Positions 56,890 through 64,000 of a stretch of DNA of 64,000 bases are shown in pieces. The stretch covers positions 248,001 through 312,000 of the forward strand of contig JACZKE010000052.1 in the NCBI GenBank assembly GCA_014860225.1, in the 5' to 3' direction. Below the pieces are notes generated by a model. The model had not been told where the DNA came from and did not search any database. It saw nothing but the letters and a program-made list of their open reading frames with translations. Each line of letters starts with the position of its first letter. Position 1 is the first letter of the stretch. A program made the position numbers and the translations under genes. Source of the DNA: Desulfuromonadales bacterium. Lineage in GTDB: Bacteria > Desulfobacterota > Desulfuromonadia > Desulfuromonadales > BM103.

Positions 56890-58665
56890 CTAAGCGAGCG
56901 GAAGATGCACAGTGAAGGTACTCCCCTTGCCGGGGGTACTTTCGACGTTAATCTGACCATTGTGAGCCTGCACAATGTGTTTGGCAATCGCCAGACCGAG
57001 TCCTGTGCCGCCCAACTTGCGGCTGCGGGCCTTGTCGACCCGATAGAAACGTTCGAACAGTCTGGGGAGATGCTCCTGTGGAATGCCGCTGCCCCAATCC
57101 TGGACCTTGATGGCGATCGAAGAGGTTTCTCGGCATGCGTTGATCAGTACCTGTCCTTTCATTGGACTGTACTTGATGGCATTGTCAATCAGGTTGATCA
57201 ACGCCTGTTCGAGCAGGGCGGCATTGATGTTTGCTTCGAGGTCGTCCGGACAATCCATCTCAAGAGTGATCCCCTTGCTCTGGGCCTTGACGTGACAGGC
57301 TTGCATTGAGTTCAGAAAAACATCGCGCAGCCGGGTACGCTGCAATGCGATACCAGCCTGCTCTTCATCCTGTTCAATGCGCGACAGCGCCAACAGATCT
57401 TCAATAATGGCGTTGAGCCGGTCTGATTGCCGGGCAATGATATCCAGAAAACGTTGCGCGCTTTCCTTGTCGTCGACGGCACCGTCCAGCAGCGTTTCAA
57501 CCGACCCCTTGATCGCCGTGATCGGGGTTTTCAGTTCATGGGAAACATTGGCGACAAAATCGCGGCGGATGTTCTCCAGGCGCTGCAGGCGGGTCATGTC
57601 ATTGAGAACCACCAGGGCGCCGATGTCCTGCCCTTTGGAATCACGCAACGGCGTGCCGTGAGCCTGAAGGAACAGGCTCTCACCTCGGATAACCAGGGTG
57701 ATATCGGCTTCAATCCGCTGCCGGCTCTGTAGAGCCTGAGCGATGAATTTCTGCAGGACCGGTTTGCGCACCACTTCCTGGATGCGGCGTCCCACCGCGG
57801 CCCCGGGATCAACGTTGAGCAGCTCGGCGGCGCTGTGGTTGATGCGCAGGATCCTCTCTGTGCTGTCCACCGCCAGCACACCCTCAAGCATGCTGGTCAG
57901 AACCGCCTCCTGCTCATTGCGCTGGCGGACCACCGTACGGATGCGGTCATCGAGTTGCGCGGCCATCTGGTTCATTGCATCGGCCAGTCCACCCATTTCT
58001 TCGCCTTTGTAGTCAGGAAGCCGACCTTCCAGCTCGCCGCGGGCAAAACGCTCGGCGCCGCGCTTCATCTCTTCGAGGGGGCGACTGATGCGACGGGTCA
58101 GCCAGAGGCTGATCAGGGCGGCGATCAGGGCGATCGTCAGGCCGCTGTTGATCACCGGGTAGAGTGCTGATTCGAGGGTATCTCTTAAAGTCCTGAGCGG
58201 TAGCGCGGCGCGTACGCAGCCGATGATCTGCTTCTCTTTAAACATCGGCAAAGCAACATACATCATGTTCTTCTGCAGGGTATTGCTGTAGCGGGTGGCG
58301 ACGCCGCGCCGGGCCTGCAAAGCTTCGATGACCTCCGGACGGTCGGCATGGTTATCCATGTGCCGGGGGTCTTCTTCGGAATCAGCAAGCACCTTGCCGT
58401 CCGGAAGGATTATGGTAAGGCGGGTGTGTGATTGTTCGCCCAGCCTTTTGCTCAGGGCGTCAAGATGGCTTGCCTGGTTGTCCTGCAGGTCGTTTTGTAC
58501 CTGGGGAATGACCAGCTGAACCCGTGCTTCCAGATCGTTCTGGGTTTCCCGGCTCTGGAAATTGTCGAGCGAGCGGGAGAAAACCCAGGTGACAGCCAGC
58601 AGGGCCATCAGGATGATCAGCAGGAACGGCGGATAGATCTGCCAGATAAGACGTTTGCGGGACAT
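56890..58665 (-). CDS. phoR: Phosphate regulon sensor kinase PhoR
   Basis: 591 residues from the ATG at 58665 (AAAGGA upstream). Two membrane helices around a periplasmic domain of about 130 residues, HAMP (RRISRPLEEMKRGAERFARG), PAS (about 240-340), HisKA with FVANVSHELKTPITAIKGS, and HATPase with N-box LINLIDNAIKYSP, G1 DWGSGIP and G2 GGTGLGLAIAKHI. The long periplasmic sensor differs from E. coli PhoR. It lies between phoB and pstS on one strand. Confidence 0.93.
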   Translation of the reverse strand: MSRKRLIWQIYPPFLLIILMALLAVTWVFSRSLDNFQSRETQNDLEARVQLVIPQVQNDLQDNQASHLDALSKRLGEQSHTRLTIILPDGKVLADSEEDPRHMDNHADRPEVIEALQARRGVATRYSNTLQKNMMYVALPMFKEKQIIGCVRAALPLRTLRDTLESALYPVINSGLTIALIAALISLWLTRRISRPLEEMKRGAERFARGELEGRLPDYKGEEMGGLADAMNQMAAQLDDRIRTVVRQRNEQEAVLTSMLEGVLAVDSTERILRINHSAAELLNVDPGAAVGRRIQEVVRKPVLQKFIAQALQSRQRIEADITLVIRGESLFLQAHGTPLRDSKGQDIGALVVLNDMTRLQRLENIRRDFVANVSHELKTPITAIKGSVETLLDGAVDDKESAQRFLDIIARQSDRLNAIIEDLLALSRIEQDEEQAGIALQRTRLRDVFLNSMQACHVKAQSKGITLEMDCPDDLEANINAALLEQALINLIDNAIKYSPMKGQVLINACRETSSIAIKVQDWGSGIPQEHLPRLFERFYRVDKARSRKLGGTGLGLAIAKHIVQAHNGQINVESTPGKGSTFTVHLPLA

Positions 58666-58779
58666 AAAATCCTTTAAAGCCCGGCTCAAGGCTGGAGGTT
58701 TGAGGTTGGACGAAAAATCACGAAACCATGTCCAGGTCGACTTTGATCCTGTTCATCAGACCGGAGAGCATAGCTTATA

Positions 58780-58814
58780 CCAGTCACCAGTCACCAGTCA
58801 CCAGTCACCAGTTA
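58780..58814. repeat. 7-bp tandem repeat, phoB-phoR junction
   Basis: Four perfect CCAGTCA units and a fifth CCAGTTA in a row. On the minus strand the run starts at the phoB stop codon (58812-58814) and continues into the 146-bp gap before phoR. Slippage-prone. Confidence 0.9.
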
Positions 58815-59504
58815 TTCCTTAAACCGGTAGCCGATTCCGCGAACCGTTTCAATGTACTCGCCGCAGGACCCGAGTTTTTTTCGCAGGCCGACGATCTGAA
58901 CGTCAACGGCCCGGTCGGTCACGGCGTATCCCTCACTGTGCACCGCATCGATGATCTGCGTACGGTTGAAGACCCATCCGGGACGTGTGGCCAGAAGTGT
59001 GAGTATCTTGAACTCGCTGAGGGTCAGCTCGACAGTCTCGCCGGCGGCGACAACCTTATTCCGCCCTGGGTGGATATAGAGATCGTGGATTTCGATCGGG
59101 CTGCCCTGGTCGGGCTGGTTGTCCGGCTGTGTGCGCCGCCGCATGACGGCCCTGACCCTGGCGAGCAGCACCTGGGGGCTGAACGGCTTGGTGATGTAGT
59201 CATCGGCGCCCAGTTCCAGCCCCTTGACGATGTCGTGCTCCTCGCCTTTGGCCGTCAGCATGATGATCGGACAGTCCTTGGTTTCAGGGGCCTGGCGGAG
59301 CCTGTTGCAGACTTCGAGGCCGTCCATGCCCGGCAGCATCAGATCAAGCAGGATCAAATCGGGTTTGTAGTCACGGGCTTTCTTGTAACCTTCCTCGCCG
59401 GTCGTGGCACATTCCACGCGCAAACCTGCCTTGATCAGATTGAAATGGATCAGCGCCAGGATGTCTTCTTCGTCTTCGATGACCAGTATCAGTTTTTTAC
59501 TCAT
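58812..59504 (-). CDS. phoB: Phosphate regulon response regulator PhoB
   Basis: 230 residues. Receiver with EDEED pocket, phospho-acceptor in LILLDLMLPGMDG, Thr in MLTAK, Lys in TKPFSP, then winged-helix domain (LTLSEFKILTLLATRPGWVFNRTQI; RAVDVQIVGLRKKLG recognition helix). Identity as PhoB rests on the phoR-pst neighbourhood and on close similarity of the recognition helix. A Pho-box candidate 32 bp before its ATG suggests autoregulation. Confidence 0.94.
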   Translation of the reverse strand: MSKKLILVIEDEEDILALIHFNLIKAGLRVECATTGEEGYKKARDYKPDLILLDLMLPGMDGLEVCNRLRQAPETKDCPIIMLTAKGEEHDIVKGLELGADDYITKPFSPQVLLARVRAVMRRRTQPDNQPDQGSPIEIHDLYIHPGRNKVVAAGETVELTLSEFKILTLLATRPGWVFNRTQIIDAVHSEGYAVTDRAVDVQIVGLRKKLGSCGEYIETVRGIGYRFKE

Positions 59505-59535
59505 CTGTTTTGCCTTTGAGAGTCGGTTGCTTTTT

Positions 59536-59568
59536 GTAGATACCAGTCAAATGTTAGGATTTCATTAA
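59536..59568 (-). promoter_or_regulatory. Pho box upstream of phoB
   Basis: 11-bp units on the minus strand: TTAATGAAATC, CTAACATTTGA, CTGGTATCTAC. Only the middle one is a full CTNACA match. Confidence 0.5.
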
Positions 59569-59643
59569 AAGGTTCGCAAATACATGTTTTTCCGGTGAAC
59601 AGATGAGCGTGAAATTCGTAAAAATCTGCTTTGTTATAGAAAA

Positions 59644-59676
59644 ATAACAGAGAGCTTACAGGTTGTTAACAGAATA
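59644..59676 (+). promoter_or_regulatory. Pho box upstream of the Cys-rich small protein
   Basis: 11-bp units on the plus strand: ATAACAGAGAG, CTTACAGGTTG, TTAACAGAATA, in register and all sharing TNACAG. It lies 54 bp before the ATG at 59730. Confidence 0.65.
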
Positions 59677-59729
59677 CTGGGCAAAGTGCTCAAAATAATT
59701 CATCTAGACGAAATGGAGAAGAAACCAAA

Positions 59730-59975
59730 ATGCTCAAAGACTATTTTCATTCACCCCAGTGGCAAAGGCTGATTCAGAGGACCTGTCCGGACTACGATTG
59801 CAACAACCAGGTTTGCCTGGCTTCGAGCAGCCGCATGATCCCTGGTCGCAAACAGCAGATCCGTTATTGCGCAACTGACGATTACGACAATTGCCCCATC
59901 TATCTCTGCAAGGCGCTGCGAAGCAGCGCCCCGCAAGGGCTGGATCGTGAAACGCTTGTCGACAGCGGCAAATAA
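59730..59975 (+). CDS. Cys-rich small protein in the pho region
   Basis: 81 residues with six cysteines in two similar groups, C19-x4-C24-x4-C29 and C47-x7-C55-x4-C60, which suggests a metal or Fe-S site. There is no signal peptide, so it is cytoplasmic. GGAG stands upstream of the ATG. I do not recognise the family, though it looks like a conserved hypothetical. It is divergent from phoB, has a strong Pho box in front and its own terminator, so induction on phosphate starvation is predicted. Confidence 0.75.
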   Translation: MLKDYFHSPQWQRLIQRTCPDYDCNNQVCLASSSRMIPGRKQQIRYCATDDYDNCPIYLCKALRSSAPQGLDRETLVDSGK

Positions 59976-59997
59976 CTGTTGGTCAGATAACCCCGAC

Positions 59998-60019
59998 AAG
60001 GCCCGCAAGGGCTTTTTTT
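59998..60019 (+). terminator. Terminator of the Cys-rich small protein gene
   Basis: AAGGCCC pairs with GGGCTTT around GCAA, with a T7 tract. Confidence 0.85.
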
Positions 60020-60093
60020 GTTCTGGCAGACTGCTTTGCTAATCCTTCGCCAATACGGCTCAAACAGGATTCTTTTAGAACTCTAGTCGAGAC

Positions 60094-60126
60094 CTAAAGC
60101 AATGCTAACAGTCGTGAGACAGAATC
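60094..60126 (+). promoter_or_regulatory. Pho box upstream of the OprP-like porin
   Basis: 11-bp units CTAAAGCAATG, CTAACAGTCGT, GAGACAGAATC on the plus strand, about 115 bp before the porin ATG. Confidence 0.5.
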
Positions 60127-60240
60127 TGCATGCTTTCAGGATGGTCGAAAGGAGGAGAATATCAATTGGGCGAAAGTGGTCATCAAGCAGTACTAACGTA
60201 TCTCTGACGAGAAAATTACAAGTGAAGAAGGAGCAATCAA

Positions 60241-61419
60241 ATGAACAAATGTATCAACAAAGCCTTATTCCTCGGATGCCTGCTGCTGGCTGGTCTGTTG
60301 ACCATGCCTGGATCGGGCGAAGCTGCAGGGGTCACAGTGTACAAGGACGGTGACAAGTACGTAAAGATGGGCGGCCGCATCCATTTGCAGTACCTCAACG
60401 AAGACGTGGATGGCGGTGAGACCACTGACGAGCTTTTTTTCCGCCGCCTGCGTCCCTACATTGAGGGAAGTATCCATAAGGACTGGAAAGGCAAGTTCCA
60501 GTGGGACATGGGCAAGGCCGAGGGTGATAATGAGCTGGCCATCAAGGACGCCTACCTGCAGTACAAGGGTTTCGAACCTGTCACGGTCACCCTGGGAAAT
60601 GCCAATTTTCCGTTCTCCCGTGAATTGCTGACCTCTTCCAACAAGCAGCAGCTGGTCGAGCGCACATTCGTCGGTGATCACAATTACGGAACACCTGACC
60701 GCAGTCTCGGTCTGCATCTTTCCGGCGGTGTCATGGAGAACAAGCTCACCTGGGGGGCGTCCGCAACCTCCGCGAGCATCGACCCGGATCACAACAAGCT
60801 TGACTTCGACAGCCCTGTCAACCGGAACAGTGACTTTAATGACGGATGGCTGGTTGGCGGCCGCGTCGATTTCCATCCCATGGGTGAACTGAAAATGGAG
60901 CAGGGCGACTTCAATCGTGACAAAATCAAGGCAACCATTGGAGTCGCGGCTTTCACCTGGAGCAACGACGATGACAACAACACTTATATCGATGCCAATG
61001 GAGTGGCCACAAGTACCAGCAAGGCCGATGTGGACAGCGTGACCGGCTTCGAAATCAGTGGCGCCTTGCGGGCTTACGGGTTTTCCGCCGATGCACAGTA
61101 CAACCTTTTCAATGTCGAAACGACAGATGGCGCCTACACCGGTGGCCTCTACGAAGACGGCGAAACCGAGCTGACCAACATGGCCATCGAAGGCGGCTAC
61201 ATGGTTATTCCGAGTAAGCTCGAACTGGTCGCCGGCTACGAAGTTCAGGATGCCGACCATTATGCTGAAGAGTGGACACGGACTTCCCTCGGTTTGAACT
61301 ACTTCTTCGCGAAACACGATATCAAGCTGCAGACAACCTACCGCATGGGCGAGAACAAGGACGGAGTCAAGGACAACGACCTGGATGAACTGTTCGTACA
61401 GGCCCAGTACGTCTTCTGA
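60241..61419 (+). CDS. oprP: Phosphate-selective porin (OprP/OprO family)
   Basis: 392 residues with a signal peptide ending near GSGEAAG, then alternating beta-strand pattern, and a terminal Phe (YVF) typical of outer-membrane beta-barrels. The conserved start of the mature chain, YVKMGGRIHLQYL, and FPFSRELLTSSN match the OprP/O family, which form anion-selective trimers that let phosphate or polyphosphate in. AAGGAG precedes the ATG. Placement behind a Pho box, beside phoB, agrees. A terminator follows. Confidence 0.9.
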   Translation: MNKCINKALFLGCLLLAGLLTMPGSGEAAGVTVYKDGDKYVKMGGRIHLQYLNEDVDGGETTDELFFRRLRPYIEGSIHKDWKGKFQWDMGKAEGDNELAIKDAYLQYKGFEPVTVTLGNANFPFSRELLTSSNKQQLVERTFVGDHNYGTPDRSLGLHLSGGVMENKLTWGASATSASIDPDHNKLDFDSPVNRNSDFNDGWLVGGRVDFHPMGELKMEQGDFNRDKIKATIGVAAFTWSNDDDNNTYIDANGVATSTSKADVDSVTGFEISGALRAYGFSADAQYNLFNVETTDGAYTGGLYEDGETELTNMAIEGGYMVIPSKLELVAGYEVQDADHYAEEWTRTSLGLNYFFAKHDIKLQTTYRMGENKDGVKDNDLDELFVQAQYVF

Positions 61420-61463
61420 TTGTCACTAAAACTCAATCACCTTCCTGATAGTGAATCTATCTC

Positions 61464-61495
61464 TGCCGGTTCAATATGAACCGGCAACTTTTTTT
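61464..61495 (+). terminator. Terminator of the porin gene
   Basis: TGCCGGTTCA pairs with TGAACCGGCA around a 3-nt loop, then ACTTTTTTT. Confidence 0.92.
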
Positions 61496-61666
61496 GCTCT
61501 ATTGCCCAAAATCGACTGTGCTAGCAACAGGTAGAAGGTACAGAAAAGTGCCCAGGAAACTGTCGAGCCATACGTACCGAAGCGAAAATTTGGTTGTTCG
61601 AGAACAGATTTTAGTTCGTTTGCAGCTCCATAGCCGTAGTTACGGAGCAAGAAGGGGCTGGAATAT

Positions 61667-61699
61667 GGGCCGAACAGCCGAATTTGCAGCCGGTTCATG
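61667..61699. repeat. Partial GAACAGCCGAATTTGCAGCC repeat
   Basis: The 33-bp core GGGCCGAACAGCCGAATTT...GGTTCATG is nearly identical to the centre of the element at 31191-31264. The outer CTAG/GGACTAT arms are missing, so this is a degenerate copy. The rest of 61496-61749 shows no gene. Confidence 0.65.
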
Positions 61700-61749
61700 C
61701 ATAACAGGCGAGCTGGTTTAAGAGGGGCATGAACCTTTTGATAGCGGGA

Positions 61750-62931
61750 TTAGGCGGGCAGGTTGATTCGAAAACGACTGCCATGAGCAGGGCGGCTCTC
61801 AAGCGTGACGTCTCCACCCATGGCTTTAGCCAGAACGCGGACAGCATGCAGGCCGATCCCTGTACCCTGAGGTTTACCCGAAGCATCGCCTGCACGGTAA
61901 TAAGCATCAAAAATCCTCTCTTGCTCCTCCACGGGAATGCCGGGCCCCTGATCAGCCACAATCAGGTCGATTCGGCCTTCGCCTACCTGGCAGCCCAGTG
62001 AGATGGTCTGTCCCGCATGGCCATATTTGAGACTGTTGTCGACCAGCGCAGAAAAGATGATTTTTACAGCCAGTCGACTGAGGTTAACAGTGGCTTGTTT
62101 TGTCGTGACCGAGCAGCGTAATTGCATACATTTCTCACGGGCCGGTGCGCTGTAGACTTTGATAATCTCAGCAATCAGATCCTCAATCGGGAAATGTTCA
62201 TACTCCAGAGACAATCGGCCATCTTCCATCTGGCGGATAAGCAGAACCTCTTCTGCAAGGGTCGACAGGTAGTTTGAGCTTCGAAAGATGGCGTCCATGC
62301 AGATGCCGGCATGCTTGCCGTCAAGGCCTGCGTGCAGAAGATCTGCAAAGCCATTGAGAATCAGCAATTGATTGCGCAGTTCATGGAACATCAGATGATA
62401 CATGTCTGGAAATTGGTTCTCTCTGTTGATCATTGATTTCAAACGAACTTCCAGTGCCACGGTCTGCTGGCGACGACGGACAAGATTGCCAGCGTGCAGT
62501 ATGACTTCACGAATTGAATATGGTTTCGGCAGAAAGATGTCGGCCCCGATTTCGAGGCCACGATATTTGTCTTCTTGTGCACCCAGTGCGGTCAGCATGA
62601 TCACTGGAATGCCGGCAAAGCCGGGATCCGGATGCTGACGCAACAACCGGCAGACCTCCCAGCCGTCGAGGTCCGGCAACATGATGTCGAGGAGGACCAG
62701 ATCGGGCTGTTCGCTGCCAATGATGCGACAGGCCGATAGTCCGTCTTCTGCTCGCAATACACTTAATCCCGCTTTCTGCAGTGAATGCGCGAGCGGTTCC
62801 AGAATTTCCGGTTCATCTTCGACGATTAGGACCTTGCCGGAGTCGTAAATGGCAGCCTCTGGCGGGGCCTGTGTTTCAGTGGTTGCCTGCCCGATGTTCT
62901 CGTTCCCTGCTCTTTGCGAAAGATTATCCAT
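61750..62931 (-). CDS. Soluble hybrid receiver-histidine kinase
   Basis: 393 residues with no membrane segment. An N-terminal receiver (about 32-152; EDEPE pocket, LVLLDIMLPDLDG acceptor, PKPYS) is followed by a HisKA-like helix with HLMFHELRNQLLIL and a HATPase domain (VDNSLKYGH N-box, DQGPGIP, QGTGIGLHAV). The order receiver-then-kinase is that of a kinase controlled by an upstream phospho-relay. Its ATG lies inside the end of a 38-residue membrane peptide gene (8-base overlap). Confidence 0.88.
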   Translation of the reverse strand: MDNLSQRAGNENIGQATTETQAPPEAAIYDSGKVLIVEDEPEILEPLAHSLQKAGLSVLRAEDGLSACRIIGSEQPDLVLLDIMLPDLDGWEVCRLLRQHPDPGFAGIPVIMLTALGAQEDKYRGLEIGADIFLPKPYSIREVILHAGNLVRRRQQTVALEVRLKSMINRENQFPDMYHLMFHELRNQLLILNGFADLLHAGLDGKHAGICMDAIFRSSNYLSTLAEEVLLIRQMEDGRLSLEYEHFPIEDLIAEIIKVYSAPAREKCMQLRCSVTTKQATVNLSRLAVKIIFSALVDNSLKYGHAGQTISLGCQVGEGRIDLIVADQGPGIPVEEQERIFDAYYRAGDASGKPQGTGIGLHAVRVLAKAMGGDVTLESRPAHGSRFRINLPA

Positions 62932-63040
62932 TTTTGAGCATCCCTATAAGCTTGCTGGCTGCATTACAGGTGTGGCGGTAGTTGATGACGCCGATGGCCG
63001 ACAGGCAAGCGATCAGCAGAATGAGCATTATGTAAATCAT
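62924..63040 (-). CDS. Small membrane peptide, 38 residues
   Basis: An ATG with a strong SD (GAGAGGAGG, seven bases upstream) opens MIYIMLILLIACLSAIGVIN, one transmembrane helix, then a basic tail YRHTCNAASKLIGMLKNG. The stop TAA overlaps the start of the hybrid kinase by eight bases (ATGGATAA), so translation is coupled. No family is recognised. It may anchor or signal to the soluble kinase. Confidence 0.7.
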   Translation of the reverse strand: MIYIMLILLIACLSAIGVINYRHTCNAASKLIGMLKNG

Positions 63041-63212
63041 CGTAGAACCTCCTCTCCGGATTTTTCATGTTCCATGATCTTCGGGCGATATTTGGATTTG
63101 ATTAAGGGGGGTTTCTGATTGTGTTAGAGCATGTCCCGCTTAATTTCCCGGATAGACAGGATGCCGTTCCGCAAATGGAGCCCATCGATGTTTGCAGGAA
63201 GCTATCGCCACT

Positions 63213-63234
63213 CTAACCTGGACATAACAGGAAC
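63213..63234 (+). promoter_or_regulatory. Weak Pho box upstream of psiE
   Basis: Two 11-bp units CTAACCTGGAC and ATAACAGGAAC on the plus strand, 53 bp before the PsiE ATG. Confidence 0.45.
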
Positions 63235-63286
63235 GTCTTATCGTGGCATGCAAAGAGATTGAAAAACTCAAGACAAAGGATGAAAT

Positions 63287-63742
63287 ATGTACAAGGACGC
63301 AATAAAAGATGTCACGGGCATCTGTTTCGAAACGGTATGTCGGGCTCTGCTCAGTCTGCTCCTGCTGGTGATTCTTGCCGGCATGGCCTACGGCGTGGCC
63401 CGCACAGCACTGGATCTGTTCTCTGCCACCGGAGATATGCTGACCGGCTCTGGTTTGCATGAAGCCCTGAAGCAATTGGTGGTCAACGTGTTGATGGTTC
63501 TAGCCGTGGTCGAGCTGTTCCGCACGGTTAAAGCGTACTTCAGTGAAGGGCGAGTCAAGGTCACCTATATCATCGATACCGTGCTGGTTGTGGTGATTAC
63601 CGAAATCATGGGGTTCTGGTACATGGAAGTCGAAGTGGAGCGGGTTGGTTTGGCGATTGCCCTGGTCGTGGCGCTGATGGGGGTGCGCATCATGGCCATT
63701 CGGTTTTCGCCAAAAAGGCGCGAGTTGATGGAAGGTCTCTAG
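63287..63742 (+). CDS. psiE: PsiE-family phosphate-starvation membrane protein
   Basis: 151 residues with four membrane helices (about 20-42, 62-83, 95-113, 118-138) and the family block VNVLMVLAVVELFRTVKAYF followed by a charged loop and IDTVLVVVITEIMGFW. PsiE is induced by phosphate starvation in E. coli; its task is unknown. AAGGA is eight bases before the ATG. The pho genes nearby and a weak Pho box support regulation by PhoB. Confidence 0.88.
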   Translation: MYKDAIKDVTGICFETVCRALLSLLLLVILAGMAYGVARTALDLFSATGDMLTGSGLHEALKQLVVNVLMVLAVVELFRTVKAYFSEGRVKVTYIIDTVLVVVITEIMGFWYMEVEVERVGLAIALVVALMGVRIMAIRFSPKRRELMEGL

Positions 63743-63774
63743 CAGTCTTTCGGTCAGGTGACATAATTCTTAAT

Positions 63775-64000
63775 GTGAAGCTGAATTCACATCCTGTGGA
63801 TTTGGGAATATACACCTGGAATTCCCCGTCCATCATTGATGCACTCGCAAAAACTCATGAGATGGCTAAGCAAAAATTTCATCCTACAAGGCTTGGTGTT
63901 TTTTCAGGGGCGAAGGCATACATCTGGTCTGTCGAGGTCCTGAAAAAACGCCATAACGCCGTAGGGAGGACTTTTTGCGACGCCATCATCATTGACAAAC
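63775..64000 (+). CDS. Possible CDS running off the right edge
   Basis: A frame open from at least 63775 (GTG) to the window end encodes about 75 residues, including VDLGIYTWNSPSIIDALAKT and GVFSGAKAYIWSVEVLKKRH. An ATG lies at 63860. No SD is well placed, and I do not recognise the protein. Only the missing continuation can decide. Confidence 0.35.
   Translation, partial: MKLNSHPVDLGIYTWNSPSIIDALAKTHEMAKQKFHPTRLGVFSGAKAYIWSVEVLKKRHNAVGRTFCDAIIIDK

Noticed and set aside
58780-58814. CRISPR-like array
   Set aside because: Units are only 7 bp with no spacers; a simple tandem repeat.
60265-61317. 350-codon frame antisense to oprP
   Set aside because: Shadow of the porin; no SD or domain.

Overview
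This 64 kb window reads as a chromosomal segment of a respiratory, probably anaerobic delta-proteobacterium of the Desulfuromonas/Geobacter group. The evidence is a PpcA-like triheme cytochrome c7, a class I desulfoferrodoxin, an acetate-type Na+/solute symporter with a DUF4212 partner, a SAM-I riboswitch, PilZ and two-component signalling, and many short palindromic intergenic repeats. I see no rRNA, CRISPR array, transposase or prophage. One tRNA (Thr, anticodon CGU) is present. Nearly all genes from about 8.6 to 59.5 kb lie on the minus strand.

Layout. 1-8.7 kb: receiver/PilZ protein (cut by the left edge), voltage-gated K+ channel with a zinc-ribbon tail, desulfoferrodoxin, cytochrome c7, small lipoprotein, CBS/DUF294 nucleotidyltransferase-like protein, DUF4212 + symporter, glyoxalase-like protein, tRNA-Thr. 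8.9-17.9 kb: sulfur assimilation and methionine: DUF2061-cysH-cysD-cysN-sulfite reductase-cysK, then a SAM-I riboswitch with its terminator in front of metI-like and metC-like genes. CysH has APS-reductase cysteines, and CysN carries a degenerate APS-kinase tail. 18.3-23.5 kb: livK-H-M-G-F branched-chain amino acid ABC transporter. 23.5-31 kb: glycerate-kinase-like P-loop kinase, a membrane PAS/pseudo-kinase protein fused to a DnaQ-type exonuclease, a glycosyltransferase/HpnK-like deacetylase pair, DUF4126, MFS transporter. 31.3-43 kb: two-component pair and a corA-mscS-gltB-gltD array joined by ATGA overlaps at its first two junctions. 43-50 kb: aspartoacylase-like/RimK/retropepsin-like cluster, divergent GNAT-M20 pair, DUF486, YegP-like and HerA-like proteins. 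50-63.8 kb: a phosphate-starvation regulon (phoU, pstBACS, phoR, phoB, a Cys-rich small protein, OprP-type porin, PsiE), with repeated 11-bp CTNACA-type Pho-box candidates at five promoters.

How the parts work together. The cys genes reduce sulfate through APS to sulfide, which CysK turns into cysteine; the SAM-riboswitch unit moves that sulfur to methionine precursors. GltBD supplies glutamate. The pho block senses, imports and stores phosphate control in one contiguous region.

Most interesting observations: the sensor/pseudo-kinase-exonuclease fusion; the RimK-aspartoacylase-retropepsin cluster facing a GNAT-M20 pair; the degenerate kinase tail of CysN; a 163-bp palindromic element in two copies, with a compensatory base change, one copy of which supplies the last codons of metC; a coherent local Pho-box family that predicts a new Pho-regulated Cys-rich protein; and a 38-residue membrane peptide overlapping a soluble hybrid kinase. 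All functions are inferred from sequence alone.
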